DNA of 64,000 nt, from assembly GCA_001898225.1 (NCBI GenBank), contig MKTJ01000056.1, forward strand, positions 1 through 64,000, written 5' to 3'. Below are positions 60,615 through 64,000 of this stretch, piece by piece. A program made the translations under genes and the position numbers. The notes under the pieces are model-generated. The model was given only the letters and a program-made list of their open reading frames with translations, searched no databases and was not told the origin of the DNA. The first letter of the stretch is position 1; each line of letters begins with the position of its first letter. The stretch is from Chloroflexi bacterium 54-19 (GTDB lineage Bacteria > Chloroflexota > Chloroflexia > Chloroheliales > Chloroheliaceae).

Positions 60615-61382
60615 GTGAGTTATGTAATAGCCTGCAGCAACATCAAAGGAGGGACGGCAAAGACCAGCTCGGTAACGAGCCTGGCCGGTATCTTTGCCCA
60701 GCAGCACTACCGGGTGTTGGTTATCGACTGTGATCCTCAGAGCAACTTGACAATTGCCCTTGGTAAAAACCCTGAAAAACTGCAAAAGACTCTTGTGGAA
60801 GTTATTTCCAATGAGGAGATGTGCTTTTCAGAAGCCATTGTCCCAATCACCGAAGGGTTTGACCTGATACCGGCGCACATGGCTCTCCACGCCCTGGAAT
60901 TACGGATGGTAAGTATGTTTTCGAGAGAAAAACTTCTGCGGCGAAAGCTACAGGAGGTCAGAGCAAATTATGACATTATTTTGCTCGACTGCTCGCCCAG
61001 CATAAACATGCTCACGATTAACGCTCTGACGGCAGCCGATGGGATTCTTATCCCAGTCCAAGCCAATTCTTTCTTTGCTTTGTATGGGATGACGCAGTTA
61101 ATGACAACCATCAACTATATCCAGAGCGATCCTAACCCCGACCTCAAGGTGTTAGGGGTAGTTCTTACTATGAGCACTAATACCAAGATTACAAAGGAGG
61201 TCTCAAACCAGATAAAGGAGACATTTGGCGACCGGGTATTTGAAACAGTTATCAGGCTGAGTACCAGGATGGCTGAAGCACCGGCGATGGGTCAAACAAT
61301 AGGTAATTACGCCGGGGAGAGCAGTGTTGCGGAGGATTACCGGAATTTAGCAGAGGAGATAAAAGAGCGTGTCAATCTTTAG
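60615..61382 (+). CDS. parA: ParA-family partition ATPase
   Basis: The GTG at 60615, behind GGAGG (60601-60605), is the best start and gives 255 residues. An upstream frame to 60579 has no site. The deviant Walker A is CSNIKGGTAKTSSVTS with the signature Lys, followed by VIDCDPQSNLTIALG and IILLDCSPSINMLT. It is a type Ib/Soj-like ParA without an N-terminal DNA-binding domain. It moves ParB-bound plasmid or chromosome copies by ATP-dependent binding to the nucleoid. It overlaps parB by 14 bp. Confidence 0.93.
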   Translation: MSYVIACSNIKGGTAKTSSVTSLAGIFAQQHYRVLVIDCDPQSNLTIALGKNPEKLQKTLVEVISNEEMCFSEAIVPITEGFDLIPAHMALHALELRMVSMFSREKLLRRKLQEVRANYDIILLDCSPSINMLTINALTAADGILIPVQANSFFALYGMTQLMTTINYIQSDPNPDLKVLGVVLTMSTNTKITKEVSNQIKETFGDRVFETVIRLSTRMAEAPAMGQTIGNYAGESSVAEDYRNLAEEIKERVNL

Positions 61383-62340
61383 TAATAGCGGCAACAGTAA
61401 TCAGAACAATAGCCTGAGGAACAATTTGATGCGAGAAATGATTGCCCCTCAATCCTCGCTGGACGCCAACCCGAAAGCCAAACTTCTTCCAATCGAAAAG
61501 CTGATAAGTAACCCCTTTCAGGTTCGCCAGGATTTTGACACCCCTGAAGCCAATGCAGCCCTGGAGGAGTTGGCGGCAGATATTAGTGAGCACGGTATTC
61601 TTCAACCAATTCTGGTTCGACCGGCCAGAGAACCGGGCAAATTTGAAATTGTGGCGGGGGAACGGCGTTACCGGGCAGCCCAAATTGCCTCCCTAAAACA
61701 ACTTCCGGCTATCGTCGATAATTTCAATGATAAAGAAGCCAGGCTTGTCTCCCTTACTGAAAATTTGCAAAGACGTGACCTCAATTTCAAAGAAGAAGTA
61801 GATTTCCTGGCTCAACTAAACGAAAAACGAATCCAGGAAGGGTTCGGGGGTGAAACGGACCTCGCCCGCCTCATCCACAAATCTCGCACCTTTATTGCCA
61901 AACGCTTGAAGCTCGCCCCTTTTCCTGACCTGGTAGAGCGAGTAATCACCAACCAGATTTCCATCAATCATGCCTATACCGAGGCATTGGACCGTGAGCA
62001 GTTACAAATGCACTTACCATTCGAAAAGGAGGCAAGTAACGAAAGTGAAATTGGTGAAGAAATGCACAATGTGTTCCCGGGGAACACTTTTAGCTTAAAT
62101 GATCTAGCTCATACTAATGAGAATGTTGGAGAAAAAGAGGGAACTGAAGCAGTTAAATCGCCCAGAATGTCGCTCAGAGCTTCTTTTAGAGCTAAAATTG
62201 TACCTTTCAGCCGGGCCAGGGATGCTTTGAAATCCCTGGCCCAGGATTTTGAAAAATTTGAGGAAGAGGAACGGGTACAACTTAAGGTGGTCCTGGAAGA
62301 ATTGGAACAAACATTAGTCCAACTACGGGCGAAGCTATAA
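61369..62340 (+). CDS. parB: ParB-family partition protein
   Basis: The 323-residue protein starts at a GTG within the end of parA. After a short tail, the N-terminal CTPase/ParB domain begins at LLPIEKLISNPFQVRQDF, with GERRYRAAQIA and the SLTENLQRRDLNFKEE motif. The central helix-turn-helix is about 160-190 (DLARLIHKSRTFIAKRLKL). The variable C-terminal part (about 220-323) would dimerise. The truncated copy at 37008-37739 is its close paralogue. A 17-bp palindrome lies within this gene at 62071-62087. Confidence 0.93.
   Translation: MSIFSNSGNSNQNNSLRNNLMREMIAPQSSLDANPKAKLLPIEKLISNPFQVRQDFDTPEANAALEELAADISEHGILQPILVRPAREPGKFEIVAGERRYRAAQIASLKQLPAIVDNFNDKEARLVSLTENLQRRDLNFKEEVDFLAQLNEKRIQEGFGGETDLARLIHKSRTFIAKRLKLAPFPDLVERVITNQISINHAYTEALDREQLQMHLPFEKEASNESEIGEEMHNVFPGNTFSLNDLAHTNENVGEKEGTEAVKSPRMSLRASFRAKIVPFSRARDALKSLAQDFEKFEEEERVQLKVVLEELEQTLVQLRAKL
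62071..62087. promoter_or_regulatory. 17-bp palindrome inside parB (parS-like candidate)
   Basis: GTGTTCCCGGGGAACAC encodes the middle of HNVFPGNTF and is identical in the truncated parB (37458-37474). It is a candidate binding site for ParB; canonical parS sites were not found in the window. Confidence 0.45.
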
Positions 62341-62413
62341 GTCAGGCCGAAAAATTTTCAAAAAGTTCTCAAAGCTAAAAATAAAAGGTTAACCTAACCT
62401 GTTCTTCATACCT

Positions 62414-62437
62414 CCCTTTGCAAGGGCATTTCTTTTT
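62414..62437 (+). terminator. Weak terminator after parB
   Basis: CCCTT (62414-62418) and AAGGG (62422-62426) form a short stem followed by CATTTCTTTTTT. Confidence 0.45.
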
Positions 62438-62484
62438 TGAGTCAAGAATTTGGCAGGGTCGCCTCTTGTCTCGCCAGCGGATCT

Positions 62485-63315
62485 CTATCTGGACGTCCTG
62501 TCGTGCTCTCTTATTTGGGCAAGCTGCTGTAGTTGCCGTTCATGTACGCCAGGCGCCCAATCCTTGCCGACCGTGGCCGATGGGCCGATCCGCGGATCGT
62601 CGACAACACCGCCGTCACGCAAGGCTTGGACATATGCACGATCCTGTTCGATCCGTGCACGAAGCTGCTCCGCTCCGCCGACGGACCCGTGACCTGGGAT
62701 GAATACATCGACGCTGTCTGCCACGCTTTCAAGTAGTCGCAGCCCAGTGAGATAGTCTTCAATCGGGTCTGCGGTTTTAAGGTTGAGCAACGGAATCAGG
62801 ATATCAGAAACCATGTCGCCGGCGACGAGAACGCCACGTTCCTCGATCAACAGTGCTCCATGGCCCAGGGCATGCGCCTGATGTTCGATAAGGCGGACTT
62901 TAGGACCATCCCAGGGAAGGTACGCAGTTTCGGCTGGCAGGCCGGTAATGAGGCCGAATATATCCATTGGTATCTCCTCGGCGATGTCCAGCGGTAACAT
63001 CGAGGCAACACGCGCCTTCCAACCCTCGTTCGATAGCAGCTCGCTGACAATAGCCGCGTTGCGGGCCGTACCGTAACGGGGTGCTTCGCCGAGGCTGGGG
63101 TGCCAGAGCAGGTGATCCCAATGAGGATGCGTGGAGAAGCCTGCCACAACGCTATGGCCCAACTCGCGAAGGTCGTTAGTGAGAGCAGCCATTTCGTCGT
63201 CCTGTATTCCGGGGTCGATAAGCAACACGCCGGTCCGGCCTTGTACGACAACGGCGTTGCTCTGCATGAACTCGCTCTGGTGGATCAGCACACCATCCGC
63301 GACCTGTTTTAGCAT
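62485..63315 (-). CDS. Metallo-beta-lactamase-fold hydrolase
   Basis: From the ATG at 63315, behind GGAGGAGGA, the protein has 276 residues. An upstream ATG at 63348 precedes that site. The metal-binding motif is STHPHWDHLLW (HxHxDH), with later ligands in ALGHGALLI, LVAGDMVSD and FIPGHGSVGG. The fold covers lactonases, glyoxalase II-like and other hydrolases; no substrate is indicated. The protein resembles actinobacterial-type MBL hydrolases in style. It is more GC-rich than the genes around it, so acquisition by transfer is likely. It converges with the parAB genes. Confidence 0.88.
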   Translation of the reverse strand: MLKQVADGVLIHQSEFMQSNAVVVQGRTGVLLIDPGIQDDEMAALTNDLRELGHSVVAGFSTHPHWDHLLWHPSLGEAPRYGTARNAAIVSELLSNEGWKARVASMLPLDIAEEIPMDIFGLITGLPAETAYLPWDGPKVRLIEHQAHALGHGALLIEERGVLVAGDMVSDILIPLLNLKTADPIEDYLTGLRLLESVADSVDVFIPGHGSVGGAEQLRARIEQDRAYVQALRDGGVVDDPRIGPSATVGKDWAPGVHERQLQQLAQIREHDRTSR

Positions 63316-63965
63316 GGGGCTCCTCCTCCTTGTGCTTGTGGTTTGCAACCCGCTGGAGAGACGGTAGTAGCTTCACTCTTACTCATTAACTCATCGAATG
63401 CAGGGCATAGAAGCGAAAAAATACTGTCTTGGCCCTTCCCCAACCCATCAAGTGATATTGTCATACCGCCGACTACATTTCCCATAATCTTATCCCCTTA
63501 TATTTATCGTGACTTACCTCAGGTGAGGCAAGGTTTACTGCTGCGGCTAATTAGGCGATGGTTGGTGCTTTGAATCCGTGTAAAATGATCCGGAACTCCA
63601 CATTCTTATCATGGTAAACGCCAAAAAGGGCCACTGACTATTTTACCCAAAGGGTACTGGTCTTTGTCCAATATGCCTTGCGCCGGAGCTTCATTTGCAG
63701 TTAACTCTCACATCGCTATTACATATGCGGAATCACTGGACGACGTGTAATTGTGAACCAGAAGCACTATTCTGACCCGCCGGTTGGTACGACCGGGACA
63801 ATTAACCGGATACCAAGACCCGCTGTCACCAGAACGAAGTTACCGTGTTCTGGGACAGCGGTGAAACGGGTACCCTCGGCTGCTTGTCCTGGACATTATT
63901 GGGTCTCAGGAGAAGGCGTAAGAGTAGTCTAACCCTAACAGATAAAACCAGCCAAAACAAAGAAC
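63316..63965. other. Non-coding end of the window
   Basis: No convincing coding frame is present between the hydrolase start and the terminator at the window end. Short frames here lack ribosome-binding sites and similarity. Confidence 0.5.
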
Positions 63966-63996
63966 CCACTGGACCAATCCGGTGGAATTTTCTTTT
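63966..63996 (+). terminator. Rho-independent terminator at the window end
   Basis: CCACTGGA (63966-63973) pairs with TCCGGTGG (63978-63985), with one G-U pair and a 4-base loop, followed by AATTTTCTTTTT. The gene it serves is not recognised. Confidence 0.55.
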
Positions 63997-64000
63997 TGTC

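Overview
The window looks like part of a Chloroflexota (Chloroflexi) genome, or of a large secondary replicon in one. The evidence is indirect: Ala/Thr-rich linkers after lipoprotein and membrane anchors, FHA and GerMN secreted proteins with a shared N-terminal module, and an ESX-like locus of unusual design. No rRNA, tRNA or other marker gene fixes the taxon. The right end carries a replication and partition module (winged-helix initiator, DnaB-like helicase, ParA, ParB), and a second, 5'-truncated parB lies near 37 kb. Decayed mobile elements are frequent, so this is probably a plasmid, chromid or integrated plasmid-like region.

Layout. 0.1-4.2 kb: an AceK-type isocitrate dehydrogenase kinase/phosphatase, a Gfo/Idh/MocA oxidoreductase that lost its N-terminus at an inverted repeat, and a formamidase-like enzyme. 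5.3-20.3 kb: a type VII-secretion-like locus with four WXG100-type proteins in two pairs, a divergent membrane pseudokinase, a 2956-residue FtsK/EssC-type ATPase with seven P-loops, a ubiquitin-like-FHA protein, and a secreted/transmembrane protein with a cytosolic FHA domain. 20.8-29.6 kb: a decaying island holding an ISL3 fragment, an orphan E2-like (ubiquitin-conjugating fold) protein, a broken TPR gene, a membrane protein with about twelve WxxEKR-type repeats, a Ser/Thr kinase with two in-frame stops and the same motif in its tail, and two IS elements with identifiable ends around a CHRD-gene scrap. 29.6-33.9 kb: DUF6326, DUF4386, an MDR oxidoreductase and a GerMN lipoprotein-like gene. 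34.1-36.6 kb: a group II intron with RT-maturase-HNH protein. 36.9-37.7 kb: a junction of a DUF4386 scrap with a truncated parB.

38.1-54.9 kb is a coherent carbohydrate/acid-sugar system. A LacI-type sensor is fused to a histidine kinase, receivers and an AraC output. It is followed by a small receiver, an ABC sugar importer (binding protein and two permeases, no ATPase), an enolase-superfamily dehydratase, a putative glycosidase, a 2-hydroxyacid dehydrogenase, a tartronate-semialdehyde-reductase-type enzyme, an LrgA/LrgB pair and a second large putative glycosidase. The likely scheme is import and cleavage of an acidic glycan, dehydration of the sugar acid, reduction to a glycerate-like acid, and transport of a small acid by LrgAB.

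55-64 kb: a protein of unknown function, an IS3-family remnant, a hairpin-rich leader region with a 14-codon upstream reading frame, the replication/partition genes, and a metallo-beta-lactamase-fold hydrolase. The most interesting systems are the seven-P-loop ESX-like locus with its pseudokinase, the E2/W-motif/kinase island, and a conserved 17-bp palindrome inside both parB copies.
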